64,000 bases of DNA, from NCBI RefSeq assembly GCF_000247695.1, contig NW_004624801.1, positions 4,638,637 through 4,702,636 of the forward strand. Direction: 5' to 3'. Below the pieces are notes generated by a model. That model saw nothing but the letters and a program-made list of their open reading frames with translations, made no database searches and was not told where the DNA came from. Below, one piece after another: positions 1 through 11,700 of the stretch (within the stretch, counting starts at the first letter, position 1; every line of letters begins with the position of its first letter). The stretch comes from Heterocephalus glaber (Eukaryota > Chordata > Mammalia > Rodentia > Bathyergidae). Both the position numbers and the translations under genes were made by a program.

Positions 1-1044
1 TAAGTGCAAAGGCCTTGAGTTTAATCTCCATAAAAACAACAACAAAAAAAGTGGATGGTAGGGAGGAGACCCCTACAGGGTCACAGAAGACCCAAAGAGG
101 GTTATGTTTGTTCCTAGGACAGAAGGTCACAGAAAATGACCCCCTAGCAGCCAGACCCACAAAAGAACAGCAGGTAGGGGATGTTCTATCTGCTCAGTTT
201 CCCAACCTGGCTCAGGGTTCCATTTGGAGCAGTCTGAAACCAAACATTCCTCAAATTACTGATGGGAAATATATGGCAAGTCAACCTCAGCAATGACGGC
301 CTGACAAATCCCTACAAAGGCAGGATACCAGGGACTCCCAAAGGAAAACTGCAAGTAGAGGACACTTCCATAATTACCACTTTCACAGTTACAAGACATC
401 TGCCCACTGCCCCTACAAAAGTTCATCCTATGGCATAGTTCTAGCCTTTCAAGCAGTCGACATCAAAACAGTCCATCAGAACTGTGGTGGTGCACCCCTG
501 TAATCCCAGCACTTGGGAGGCAGAGGCAGAAGGACTGCTGAAAGTTCGAGGCCAACCTGGGCTCCATAGTGAGTTCAAGACAAGCCTGGACTATATAGCA
601 AATCCCTCTCTCTCAAAAACAACAATAAACACCTAATTCCATCAGCTGAAGATTTTAGTACAAATAAAGGGTAAGTCTCCAAGAACTGCTATATTTGCTG
701 ACACCAAGGAAAGTCAGTTTACAACTGGGCAAGAATATCATTTCTTTTTCTTTCTTACATGCATTTAGTTGACAAAATAATTCCTTACTGAAAAGTGAAA
801 AGGAAGTTGAAATGGGGAAAGAGAAAATCAAGGGAATGGTCAACTTCTTCCAGGGAAGTTGCAGTTCTTCACTTCAGCTTTATTTTTCCTGTATGTAATT
901 ACTTTTCACAACCAGTGTTTGTTCTTCTCAAGGGAAATAACTCTGAGATGGCGCTAAGGAAGGCTCTTGGCTGTGCCATGGAGAGTTGACCCACTCAACC
1001 TCACATGCACTTACAAGTGTACCCCAAGTCAGGTGAACAGTTAC
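1..1044. other. NAT9: NAT9 intron 2 (partial)
   Basis: Sequence downstream of the NAT9 donor, so intronic for NAT9. I searched for the next conserved NAT9 block (the RYHEWM region) on the minus strand and did not find it, so the following exon is outside the window. The only recognisable content is one B1-type SINE at about 480-628; the remainder is AT-rich unique sequence with no supportable gene. Confidence 0.6.
480..628 (+). repeat. B1-type SINE
   Basis: 7SL-derived SINE with the hallmark TGTAATCCCAGCACTTGGGAGG core, then 'GAGGCCAACCTGGGCTCCATAGTGAG' type right half and a CTCTCAAAAACAA tail. It shows the quasi-dimeric 'AGTTCAAGACAAGCCTGGACTA' repeat seen in many B1 copies of this window. 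Confidence 0.85.
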
Positions 1045-1121
1045 CTAGGTACGTGCTCTGAGGTGTAGGGCACCAAGACCACCTTCTTCCCCAGCAACAT
1101 GGTGTTCTGATTCAACCTCAT
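1045..1121 (-). CDS. NAT9: NAT9 first coding exon (partial gene)
   Basis: Read on the minus strand, the ATG at 1121 opens a frame starting MRLNQNTMLLGKK and running through VVLVPYTSEHVP, which I recognise as the N-terminus of N-acetyltransferase 9. It gives 25 codons plus two bases (AG) before a consensus donor GTAACT, so the next codon is split across the intron, as expected for the family. An acceptor (CACCTGCAG) lies nine bases upstream of the ATG, so the exon probably spans 1045-1130. NAT9 is a small GNAT-fold protein of about 200 residues; the fly homologue has been linked to microtubule stability. The acetyl-CoA-binding part is in later exons, which are not within 1-1044 and must lie left of the window. 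The gene is divergent from TMEM104, as in other mammals. Identification is firm; the activity is known from the family, not shown by this exon. Confidence 0.92.
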
Positions 1122-1130
1122 GGCAGCAGG

Positions 1131-1799
1131 CTGCAGGTGGGGGACAGCAGAGTCTGCCGGACGCTGTTTCTTCTCACTTGGGGCGGGAGCTCCGGCTCTC
1201 CTGCTGGGGTGAACCTAAATTGACAGAAGGGCCTCTAGACCTTCTTTCCTTCCAAACACTTAAGAGAAAGTGCACTCAAAACTCTTGCAAGAAAGAAAGT
1301 CGAGCTGACGAGGAATAATTAAGCAATCATTGGCTCGCATCTCAGAAGAGCCAAGCCTGGGCTGCCGTTCCTTCCGTCCTTTTGGTCTACTCTTTAGGAT
1401 TTTGATTCATCAAACCCAAGCACCAAATACCAAAGTTTATCCTCAATGCTCCTATCGCTTGCCCCAGTCCCAGGATTTCAGTCCAGAATCAACCTCCAGC
1501 CCTGCGTCAAACCTATTTCCAGTATCTCATTCCAGCGTCCACGCCACCCAGGTCTGGGCCCTCTCCTCCCCGCCCCTAAACCTGGCCTCCCAGCCCACTC
1601 TAAACTCCCAGGTCCCTCTCCTTTGGATGGCGCTACAAGCTCCTCTCCACGACCCTCCAACCACCCAGATCCCGGAAGTGCCAAGCACACACCCACCCCC
1701 AGCCGAGGAAAGCGTCCCCAGGCGAACCCGTGACCCGCCTCTCCCAGCCCGCCACGCTTCCCCGCCAGGCCGGCGGTGCACCTTCCGCATGCGCTCACC
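1131..1799 (-). other. NAT9: NAT9 intron 1 and probable noncoding exon 1 donor
   Basis: On the minus strand a good donor, GAAG followed by GTGAGC, sits at 1799/1798. It is preceded by the CpG-rich sequence expected of a first exon, and the acceptor of the ATG exon is at 1131. I infer a short noncoding NAT9 exon 1 starting somewhere around 1820-1870 and ending at 1799. The intron is C-rich on the plus strand (about 1480-1760) and gives several spurious open frames on both strands. No repeat is seen in it. The transcription start is not determined by sequence alone. Confidence 0.5.
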
Positions 1800-2040
1800 T
1801 TCTCACTTCCGCCACGCAGACGGTAGCCCGTAGGTCCAACCCCTGCTCCGCCCCTGCGAGGGGCCCAATCAGCGTGCCGCGCCCCGCCCGAGGCCCGGGC
1901 CGGGAAGGTGGGCTGGAGAGCCGGCGCATGCGCCCTCTGGGCACTGGTGTGAGACAGCTGGCCCCGGCAGTGGCAGAGTGGCTACAAGCAGCGGCCCGGC
2001 GATCCCGAGCTAGCTGTGCTGCAGGTGCCAGGCCAGGTGG
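1640..2040. promoter_or_regulatory. CpG-rich bidirectional NAT9/TMEM104 promoter
   Basis: A CpG-dense stretch between the divergent genes. Visible motifs: ETS site CCGGAAGTG (1672-1680), NRF1-like CGCATGCGC (1786-1794), ETS-like CTTCCG (about 1806), GC box CTCCGCCCC (about 1847), CCAATCAG (1865-1872), GC-rich CGCCCCGCCC (about 1880), and a perfect NRF1 palindrome GCGCATGCGC (1924-1933). There is no TATA box. This combination is typical of housekeeping bidirectional promoters. TMEM104 transcripts would start around 1930-1990 on the plus strand and NAT9 around 1820-1870 on the minus strand; these starts are inferred. Confidence 0.75.
1935..2036 (+). other. TMEM104: Probable TMEM104 noncoding exon 1
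   Basis: The region downstream of the NRF1 palindrome is GC-rich and ends with two possible splice donors, GCAG/GTGCCA (exon end 2024) and CCAG/GTGGGA (exon end 2036). Either could splice to the acceptor at 2639. No coding sequence is expected here because the TMEM104 start codon is in the next exon. The start coordinate is approximate. Confidence 0.45.
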
Positions 2041-2639
2041 GACGGTGGGATGGGACGGAGTGGGGTGGCAGACTAGGAGCTCCCTCAGGAGAGAGGACGA
2101 AGGAGAGGCTCGGATAGGAGCTTTTGAGAAGAGAGGCAGATTTGAGAGTGAGGAATCGAAAAGCAGGGCAGATGACAGATGGGAGCTGAGGAGTAGAGGC
2201 CCCGTTAAAAAGGAGAGGCTTTGGGACGAGGAGTTGGGTTGGAGGGGCGACCTGGGAAGCCCCAGATCCCTACCATGAGGCCCAATTCCGTGAGCTGCCC
2301 TGTGTGGTGGTGAGCTCCCAGTTCCTGGAATTAAGTAGGCATAAGCACCTTAGAGTATGTAAAGGGGGTTGTGGTGGTGGGTGAGACTTAGCGGCTTTAG
2401 AAGCCCCTTATGTCACTTAGGATCGGAACAGCATCTATCCACAGAGCAGTGCCATGAACAGATTGGCCAGTTAAATGAAACTGCCCGGTTTCTCCCATTC
2501 TGCGAGACCCTTCCCTCTAGGCTGAGTCTTGAAGCCCAAAGTGTCTGTTATTGAAGTGCAAGGGAGAGGGGAATTGACTGCATATCTCCCATCCCCATAT
2601 TGGTCTATCAGAAAGCTGAAGTCTATTCTCTTGCCTTAG
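2037..2639 (+). other. TMEM104: TMEM104 intron 1
   Basis: About 600 bases between the probable noncoding exon 1 and exon 2. Purine-rich G/A sequence near 2080-2260 forms the shore of the CpG-rich promoter. No repeat or gene seen. Confidence 0.5.
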
Positions 2640-2753
2640 GGACCTGCAGCGACCACCACCCCTGAACAGAAGCAGCCTTTGCTGACTACCCTTCCTCGAT
2701 TTTTGAAGATGGCAGGTGAAATCACAGAGACTGGAGAACTCTATTCTCCCTAT
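2640..2753 (+). CDS. TMEM104: TMEM104 exon 2 (start codon)
   Basis: Acceptor TTGCCTTAG ends at 2639. The exon has 69 bases of 5' UTR, then ATG at 2709 and 15 codons (residues 1-15, cytosolic N-terminus), ending TAT before donor GTGAGT; phase 0. Coding part 2709-2753. Confidence 0.9.
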
Positions 2754-5700
2754 GTGAGTTTTCCTCCTGAAATCTGTTTTGCTCAGCACAATGCTTTTGG
2801 CCTGTACAGAAGCACACACCACTTCCTGTGGGTTATACTAGTGATTGTTTAAGAAGACCCTGATTGGCAGGGATGTCGCTCAGTGGTGTGGTGCCTGCCT
2901 GGCAAACACAGGTCCTGAGTTCAATTCCTGGTACCAGGACAAAAAAAAAAAAAGAAAGAAAGAAAGACCCTGATGAAGACAGTAGGAGCCCAATATAGCA
3001 AGCAGGAGCCACATTGCCTCTGTTCTAGCTCAGAATATTGAATTGGGTTTATTCCCTTTTTAGATGAGTATCAGAGATTGTCAAGCCCAACAAAATTACC
3101 TTGCTAACTCTTTATATTTATTGCTGGGCTACCACCACCACTTGCATATGGTGCAGCCCTTCAGATGGACAGTGATTGACAGTTGTTGACTTTGGGTTTT
3201 ATTCATCTCAGCGATTTGAACATGCTTTGGTCTTCAGCTAACTTTTAAGTTGCACAACTTTTATGGCCTTGGATGGCGAAAGAGTCAGAGGCTTCAAGTT
3301 GTAGTTAGTTGGAGTCTGCAATTAGGACAGTTAGAATGATTGATACCTGTCATGAGTCTCTGCTACTCCTCACTCCCCCCCACACTCAGTCTTCTGTGTG
3401 TAAGGTCCACTGGTCATGGTAGTTACATCACAGAACCTCTTGCTTGGATCAGTAGCTGGCAGGTAATCACTTGAATAATCAGACGATTGGCTCTTGTTGC
3501 TACCAAGTATCCCAGGGAAAAGCAACATTCCTATAAGTAGCCAGGGCCTTCTTTCTAGAAATTACCTGCCTTAAGCTGCTGGCCTGCTTTACACACACCT
3601 TTCTACCCTGGGGACCTGTGCACTGTTTCTGCTCCTGTCACAGACACTAGCATTGCAGTGTGATGGATAAGGAAGCGTGTCTATGAACCAGAAGAAACCT
3701 TCCTCACTTCAGGGTCTTCCTGTTGGGCCTGCACCATTGGCATGCTGCCATACAGGAGCCTCCTTCACCTCTATAGTTTACCCAGGGAAGTCTTCTGTGA
3801 ACCCTGGAATGGAATGAATAGTGTCCCTCTTGTATGTGGAATTATGTAATAGTTGCCAGTCTCCCATGTCAGCAGTGACATGGCCATGCCTAAAAGTCCC
3901 ACACTTCCTGCTTTTTCTTACAGTGTCCTTAAACTTAGATGTAAGAAAATGAGTCATTTCTGTAACCGAGTTTTGGAAGGATTTAAGATGCCCCCATTTC
4001 TTGTTCGAGTCATCATTTCAAGTGTCAGCATGTGCCCATAGGAGACTGAGAAGTTAGGCCTACAAGCTTCTCTCTCTCTCTTTCTGTCTCTCTCTCTCTC
4101 TCTGTCTCTCTCTCACACATGCGCTAACATAGGTACTTGCTCTGTTGTATCACACTGGTCTTGAACTCACTAGGTAGCCCAGGCTGACCTCAAACTTGTG
4201 ATCCTCCTGCCTCAGCCTCCTGAGCGCTGGGATTAACATGCGTACCACCATGCCCAGTCTACTGCTTTTTTCTTTTGCCTCCATTTCCTGTGTGCTTTAT
4301 TTTATTCAGCGTCTTTCTTTGAGGGCCAGGACTGGACAGTTGCCATAAACAAGTGCTGTTTTCTCTTATCCTACGGTAAAGAGAGATGTAGGAGAAAGAT
4401 GGGCAGTGGTGGGATGAGGTGGTGGTGACCAGGAGATAGTGGTCATCTCTATCTTTCAGGGAAGAAAACACCTTCTCTCCACCATCCTGGGAGGATGAGT
4501 CTTCATTCCCTGTAAGACCAAAAGAAGGGTTTGTCATCCACTGAGCCCAAATCAACTGTAGAACCACCTTGACTGCCAAAGCTGCTCTGAGACTCCTGTA
4601 GGCCTTGGCTCAGTGTGAGCAGAAGTCTGTCCTTGCTGCCTAGGGAAACCAGGATACTAGGCACATAGTTCATAAAACTATCAGCCCATGCTCATTCCCA
4701 AGACCCGGCCTCCTTTTAGCCCTGTATTGCCCATTCTTTTCCAATTGAGTTGAGTTGTGCTTTTCCAGTTCAGGGGTAGATTTGCTTTAGCTAAATTTCA
4801 TTCTGGTTTAAAAAAAATTTTTTTTGAGACAAGGTGTGGCTATGTAGTTTAGGCTGGCCCTGAACTCACTATGCAGCCCAGGCTGGTCTTGAACTCCTAG
4901 TGATCCTCCTGCCTCAGCCTCCCAAGTGCCAGCATTACAGGCATGTGCCACCACACCCATCAGCTAGCTGATTCTTGCTGAAGGTTTTCGCTCTTGCATT
5001 TGAAGGAGAGGACCCTGATATCAGTCTTCAATCCAAGTCAGCTCTTGCACATCGTTGCTGCCTGTTTCCTTTGACAGTTGTCAGAGGGGAAGCCATTGAA
5101 AGGCACAGGTGACCACTGCCTCCTGCAAGTCATGGGTGATGCTGCTGGGGTGGAGGTGAGGCAGATGTCATGCTGCACTGAGGTCCCCAGAGCACAGAAC
5201 ACAGTCAGCAATCCTGGGAGTGGGCCTGCACCTCCTCCAGGTCTACCACTGAGAAGGGAGTTAGAGGAGGCTTGGTTTAACCTGCACATGTGGGCCTTGC
5301 CTTTGGAGGGTCTTATTCCTCTGCTTTATGCCCTCCTTCCTGGGAGGCTGGCCCTGTAGAATTGTCACATGGCCAGCAGAAGAGAACGTACCCTTCCTTT
5401 CCCTCCTTCCCCACAACTCCTCCTGACAGCCTGTGGCTCAGCTCAGAGCCGCTTCTCGCCTCCATTTGTCCGCTCCTTGTGACTGGTCTTTACTGATTAC
5501 CTTTACTGACGGTAAAAAGGATGAATGCTTGCCAGGACTGCTGCTGAGGCCCTCAGAAGGCAGGGAAGTCCTGCTTTGTCTTGCAGGATTCCCTGAGCCC
5601 CTGCTAGGGGCACAGCACTTGCTTTGGAACTAAAATAAAGTAACTATCTGCGTTACTTTCCTCATTGCTAGGACAAAATATCTGACACCCACAACTTAAA

Positions 5701-8700
5701 TGAGGAGAGGCTTATTTTTGGCTAACGGTTCATGGAGGTTTCAATCCATAGTCACATGGCTTCAAGGCATGCAGCATGGAAAGCAAGGATTGCTCATGGC
5801 CTGGCAGGCAGGAAGCAGAGAGAGAATTCTGGGGAGGAGGGAGGGAGAGAGACCCTTCCAGGCTACACCCCCAGCAACCCAGCTGCTTGAGCAGGTTTCA
5901 CCTCCCAACGTCACATTTCGCTATAAGCTCATCAGTGGACAGGTGGCTGGTCCCCCCGGCCGCCACGATCCAGTCACCTCCCAAAAGCCCCACCTATGAG
6001 CACTTGAGGCTTTGGGGGACATCTAGATATAAACCATAATAGCAAAAGAGCAAGACAAACATAACTACCCACTTCTGCTCCTAACTGCCTAATTCACTCC
6101 TGTATAAAGTTGTTAAAGCTTCTTTTTTCACTGAGATTTATTTGAAGTCTCTGTCGGCACATGCATGTGTCATTACATCTCTATCTTCAGCAGCAGTTTT
6201 TCACTACAGAGAACCAAGCTATAGGAAGTTCAGAGGCCAGAAGGTCGGTTTGGGTCTGTTCTGTTAGTGTCATTCTTAAAACCCTCCAAAACATCAAACT
6301 CCCATGCTTACAAAAGGGCAGTGCAACCTGGGTGTGGTGATGCATACCTGTAATCACAGTACTCAGGAGGCTGAGGCAGGAGGATTGCTGAGAATTTAAG
6401 GCAGCCTGGGCTACATAATTCAAGGCCAGCCTGAACTACACAGGGAGACCCTGTCTCAAAAGAAAAAAATTAAAATAAAAAAGAGTTGCACAATCTGATT
6501 CCAGCCTCCTCCAGCCTCCTACTGCCTAGCTTCCCGTGCCTCAGCCACCCTGGCCTCCGGAAGGTTCTTCCCACATCCTCTCCTCATTTCCACCAGAGGT
6601 CTTTGTACCTGGAAGACTCTTCCTGGCCCCTTGCCTAGTCAGTGCCATCTTTCAGAATCCGACTTAAGGACCAGGGATTTAGCTCAGTGGTGCCACTGCC
6701 TGCCGTACAGGTCTTCCCTGGTACCACAAAAACCCAAAAAAACCAGAACCTGACTTAAATGTCCTTCCAAGCCCTTCCAAGTGTTTGCCCATTATTCTTT
6801 GTTGCAATGCCCTGATTCTTTTCTTCTTTAGGCTCCTCTCAAGCTGTACATGTTGTTTTGTTCTTGTGTCTCTCCTCCTGTGGATACAGCTCCAGCACGT
6901 CAGAGGTCATGGCCTAAGATGGGCCAGCCCGGGGCCTGGCCCACAGGAGCCTCTTGGTAGTCTGAATACATGCATGAGTGAGTGTCACTGAGCTGGCTAG
7001 ACGATCTGTTCTAGCCTGGACACACTAGCCTCAAAGTGCCAGGCATAAAATGAACCCCAGCAAAAGTAAAAATTCATTTGCTGTCGACATTCACAGTCAC
7101 TTGCACAAAGCCAGCACTTCCCATTCCGGAAGCCAACAATGGGCTGTCATGCCAAGGTCACCTGTGCAGTGCCTGGAGAAGTCAGTCGAGGTCCCATGTG
7201 GAGATTGTGTGACAGGCACCCTGAGAATATGGATTGAGAAGACCCAGGCCACTGCCACAGCCAGCGATTACTAGTTGGGCAAAGATGAATACACCAGTAT
7301 CTGAAATCCAGGATAAGGTATAAGAAGCCTTACTGTTTCAAGGACTCAGAGGCGGAAAGCAAGCCAGGTATGGTGGTCACAGCTGTAATCCCAGCACTTG
7401 GGAGCCTGAGGCAGGAGGATCACCATGAGTTCAAAGCCAGCCTGGGCTCCATAGTGAGTTGAAGGCTAGCCTGAACTATGTAGCAAGACCCTATCTCAAA
7501 AAAGAAAAGTAGAAAGCAAGATGAATTTGGGAGCTGAGTGTGGTGGCTCACACTTGTAATCCCAGCACTCGGGAGGCTGTGGCAGGAGGATTGCCTCAAG
7601 TTTGAGGCCAACCTGGGCGACATAGTGAGTTCAAGGCCAGCATGGACTACATTGTGAGACCCTGTCTCAAAAAATCAAAAAAAAAAAAAAAATGAATTTG
7701 GGAGACTGGGAAAGGCTTTGTGGTGGAATTTGGCCCCAGAAGCTAAGTAGGAACCAAGGAGCTAGGAGAAAGCACAAGAGGGTTTGGTACCTGGTGCTGA
7801 GTATAAATGTACTGTCAATGGGGCTCTTTCCTCTGGTTAGGACGTCCGTCCACCCATTTGTCCAGCACCCAGCTGTCCAGTTGACACTTGCTGGGAAGCC
7901 TATCCCTGCTTAACCACTCCCCAACCACTTTCACCCCTCCCTCAGCCCAGGAGCCCATGGTGGTACTTGACAATCTCTGTCTTTTGTGTGTGTGTGTAAT
8001 TATTTGCTTTCAATTTATTTATTTATTTTTTTTTTTTCTGGTACCAGGGATCGAACTCAGGAGTGCTTGCAAGGCAGGCAGTGGCACCACTGAGCTAAAT
8101 CCCCAGCCCAGCAATCTCTGTCTTATCTCTTTATGCTTAAAAAAAAATCTGACTGAGCCTGGGAAGATGGTTCTGATTTCTCTATTTCTGATCAATTTTC
8201 ATACATAGATATCTTAGTCCCCACCCCCCATACTGGGAGTTGAACTCAGGACCTTGCGTTTGCCAGGTAGGCGTGGCACTGCTGAGCTTCATCCCCAGCC
8301 AGAGCCATCTCTCTCTCTTTTTTTTTTTTTTTAATGGTACCTGGGATCAAACTCAGGACCTTGCGCTTGTGAGGCAGGTGCAGTACCACTGAGCTCAATC
8401 CCCGGCCCCCAGGCCAGAGCTATCTCAGAAAATCTTAAAAATAGATATAGGAAGGTACATCTTTTTAAGAGGGAGAAGTGACAATGAGAATTGAACGGGG
8501 TTCCTAGAGATGCGATGTTTGTGTTGGTTTGTTTGAGACACTCACTGTGTACCTCCCGGCTGGCCTCAAACTCAAGGCAATCCTCGTGCCTCAGCCTCCC
8601 AAGTGCTGGGATTACAGGGACTGGGAAATGAAAGCAGAGGAGATAGCGTAGCTCCTCGATGAGTGCGGTATAGGGAAAGTGAGATGAGTCATGTTTTAAA

Positions 8701-11700
8701 GACGTCAAGAAAGTCTGTAGGCCAAGGGGAAGAGCCAGTGGGAAGAGAGGATTCCAGGCCGGGATGAGCCGAGAAGCTGAGATGCTACCTTGGCCTCAGC
8801 AAGGAGGAGCAACATGTTCCTCAAAGGCGGGCAGGGAAGAGATAGGCCCTGCGATCTTTTGAGTCAGGAAGGAGTGGGCCTTTGGGAACACATGCCACAT
8901 GGCCTCGTTCCCCTGCACAAAGCAGGAAAGGGAGAGAGAGATGGGTCATGGGTCCGAGAGCTGTTGCTGTGGGAAACACCAGAAGAAATAAGGAAAATCT
9001 GCTGCTGCCAGACTTGAGGGAAAGGAACCTCTCCTTTGTTGTGTAGGACCTATTGTGATTTCAAGGAAACACCTCCAGGAGCCTTTAGCAGCTTGGCTCA
9101 GGATGCAGAGGAGAGTGTCCAGCTGGCCGAGTGCTGGCTAAAATGACAGCAAGAGTAGAGATGAAACTCGCTCAGGCTGGGCATGGTGGCACACTCCTGT
9201 AATCTCAGCACTCGGGAGGCTGAGGCAGGGGGATCACTGCAAGTTCAAGGCCAGCCTGAACCACATAGCGAGACTATGTCTCAAAGATAAACAAACTGTT
9301 GCTCAGATACATTCTGAAAAGATCTGATGGACCATGGGGGTTTTGTCCTTGGGGTGTTAAACTTCTGGCTCCCTGACACCTGGGAACAGAGCTGGCTCCT
9401 CAGGACCCAGTATCCCTCTCCCTTCTTGCCTGCCTCCTGTCTGCAGCCTGGGAAGGCTGATGATCCTCGGGGGCCATTTGGGAAGAGTCTAACGCCTGGG
9501 CTTGACTGTCACCCCTGTGGTTCCAGGTGGGCCTGGTGTACATGTTCAACCTCATTGTGGGCACAGGCGCACTCACCATGCCCAAGGCCTTTGCCACCGC
9601 CGGCTGGCTCGTCAGTCTCATCCTCCTGGTGTTCCTGGGCTTGATGAGGTAAGAGCTGCAGGAGGCTGTCCCGGGCCTGGGCTGGAGCAGGAGAGTGGCT
9701 GCCCAGGGTGCCTGAACGTCCCTCAGTTAACAGGAAGGCGGTTTCAGGGTGGGAAGCAGCTGTCTACCTGTAGCTGAGTCCTGAGCAGGGTGGCCTGGAG
9801 AGAGGAAGGACAAAGGTCTCTCAGGTGCCTCCTGGGTATGGAGCAGTTGCACAGCCTAATGAGTTAAAAGTTGACAGGCCGGGGATTTAGCTCAGTGTTG
9901 CCGCCGCCTGCCGCGTAAGCGCAAGGTCCTAAGTCCGATCCTTGGTACCAAAAAACAAAAGTTGAGACACCAGACTAGCTTGGAAAAGTCTCATGCATTC
10001 CGCAGCCTGCCCGTCCTCTTCTATACTTTGTTACTGTTGCCATAACTGTTACTCTCTCAGAAAATACCAGCTAGCCACAGAAAAGGCATCCCACGCACAT
10101 TAAGGTGACCTGGAAAACAGGTGTGAAACTCAGAATTTGCTTAAGATAATTCACCATGGGCCAGGGATTTAGCTCAGTGGTTCCGTTGCTTGCCTTGCAA
10201 GCACAAGGACCCGAGTTCGATCCCTGGTACCAAAAAAAAAAAAAAAGATAATTCACCAAGAAAGCGACGAATAGGCAAGGTACTCACTTTTCGGTCAGTT
10301 AAGTGACCTGCCTTGTTCTTCTCAGGCCTTCAGGGCGCCTGCTCCACCAGCCAGGTGTGTGGGAACCCCAGCTGGGGCTTGAGAGTGTGCAGAGTCCACC
10401 TGAGGTGTTCTTGGGGACCCCGCTTGCAGTCTGAAGTCATTTCGCAAGAGGCCCAGGCTGCTAAGGGATTTAGGACTGAGCATGGCTAGGCGTCCACATA
10501 AAAGGAGGTGGGAAGGAGTACTTGGGGAGGCCCCCCCCAAAGAGCATGTCTCTGAGAAGTGACACCCCATCTCTCCACAGCAGGCACCATTCTCTGTGTG
10601 GGAAATAGAGACCCCAGCCCTCACAGGCTTGGCCGTAACTCACGGGGCAGACTGGGTAGCGATGATGATAAGTGTTTACACTGCAGAGGAATGAATGGTG
10701 TGGAAAAATGGCAAAGCCCAGCAGGGTGAGGGGGGGTCGGGGACTGCAGGTTTAAATAGGGGTCACGGAGGCCAGCACTAAAGCCCAGGTTTGAAGGAGG
10801 AGGGAGAAGGCACTGTGGGAAGAATGAAGCAGAACTGAGTAGTTGAAGCACACTGAGACCCAGAACCCCAAAGGGATAGAAAAGGGTCCAGGTTTTTCGG
10901 TTTCTTTATGCTTCTCTTTTGGGGAGTTCTGAGATGAACCTCGGAGTACTACTGGCTCATCACGCACTTCAAGCTCTGGCTGGCAGGAGCTGTAGAAGTC
11001 CTTGTCCTAACGTTACTCTGTCCCCTTCGAAGGACCTGCAGCACAGGCAGCCGTCTAAATGGGAACTGATTATTGGGGGACATGCCCCCTCTTTGCTAAA
11101 CCCATTTATGTTTGAGCATGATCAATGAATTGGCTTTGTACAACCTTGAGAAGTCTCTTTATGCCTTAATTAAGATTGATTTTAGTTTCACTTTCAAAAA
11201 GAAGAGAAATTGTAAAGCTCTTAAAATGGTCAGTTAGGCAAGATAATGGGAAACCTTTCTCCGAGGTGCTGAGGCCATGGGAATGGGAGCCCCAAAGCCT
11301 GGCTGCCCCTCCCTCCTGGCTCACCGAGGTAAAGGGATGTGGGAGGTGCTCTCGGCCCTGCAGCTCCTCTGCCACCAGCTGCCCGCCTGCAAGGCTGAGC
11401 GGTCACAGCCCTCTGTCCCCAGCCCCTGACCACACAGGGCCAGAGCCAGACCCGCCCTAAGTTTGCCCTAAGTTACTGAGTTGCAAAGAAGGATTCACGC
11501 CTCAGGTTTTACCCACCGGATGCAGGATGCACCCTGCATCCCCTGTTAACAAGAACACTCCAGTGTGCTCCAGTGCCCACCTAGGCTCTGAGTTTCTGTA
11601 AGTGGCAAAGAAGAGATGATTTCTCTGCTATACTCTGACTTCTTGGTGAGTGTCTGCCACTTCCGCCCAGAACCCCTTTAGATGCAGACCATTGGGCCGG

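Larger units (their letters stand above)
2754..9526 (+). other. TMEM104: TMEM104 intron 2, SINE-rich
   Basis: A 6.8-kb intron crowded with repeats: ID SINEs at 2865, 6668, 7984, 8214 and 8312; B1 SINEs at about 4125, 4810, 6326, 7361, 7531, 8526 and 9172; a (TC)n tract near 4068; a URR1-like DNA element at 5641-6040; and L2 sequence at about 6485-6900. The stretches 2975-4065 and 4965-5640 hold no recognisable gene or repeat. Confidence 0.8.

Noticed and set aside
1480..1798. Minus-strand open frames near the promoter as NAT9 coding sequence
   Set aside because: The NAT9 start codon is recognised at 1121; these frames do not match NAT9 and lie in its first intron.
5634..5639. AATAAA in intron 2
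   Set aside because: Occurs next to a dispersed repeat inside a long intron with the full downstream gene intact. No evidence of premature polyadenylation.
7361..7692. Tandem duplication of a B1 pair
   Set aside because: The two adjacent B1 copies differ too much in sequence to be a recent duplication; they are separate insertions.
10071..10259. Short frames with FFFWYQGSNSGPCACKA-like peptides at many places
   Set aside because: These are translations of antisense ID SINEs, not a conserved protein family.
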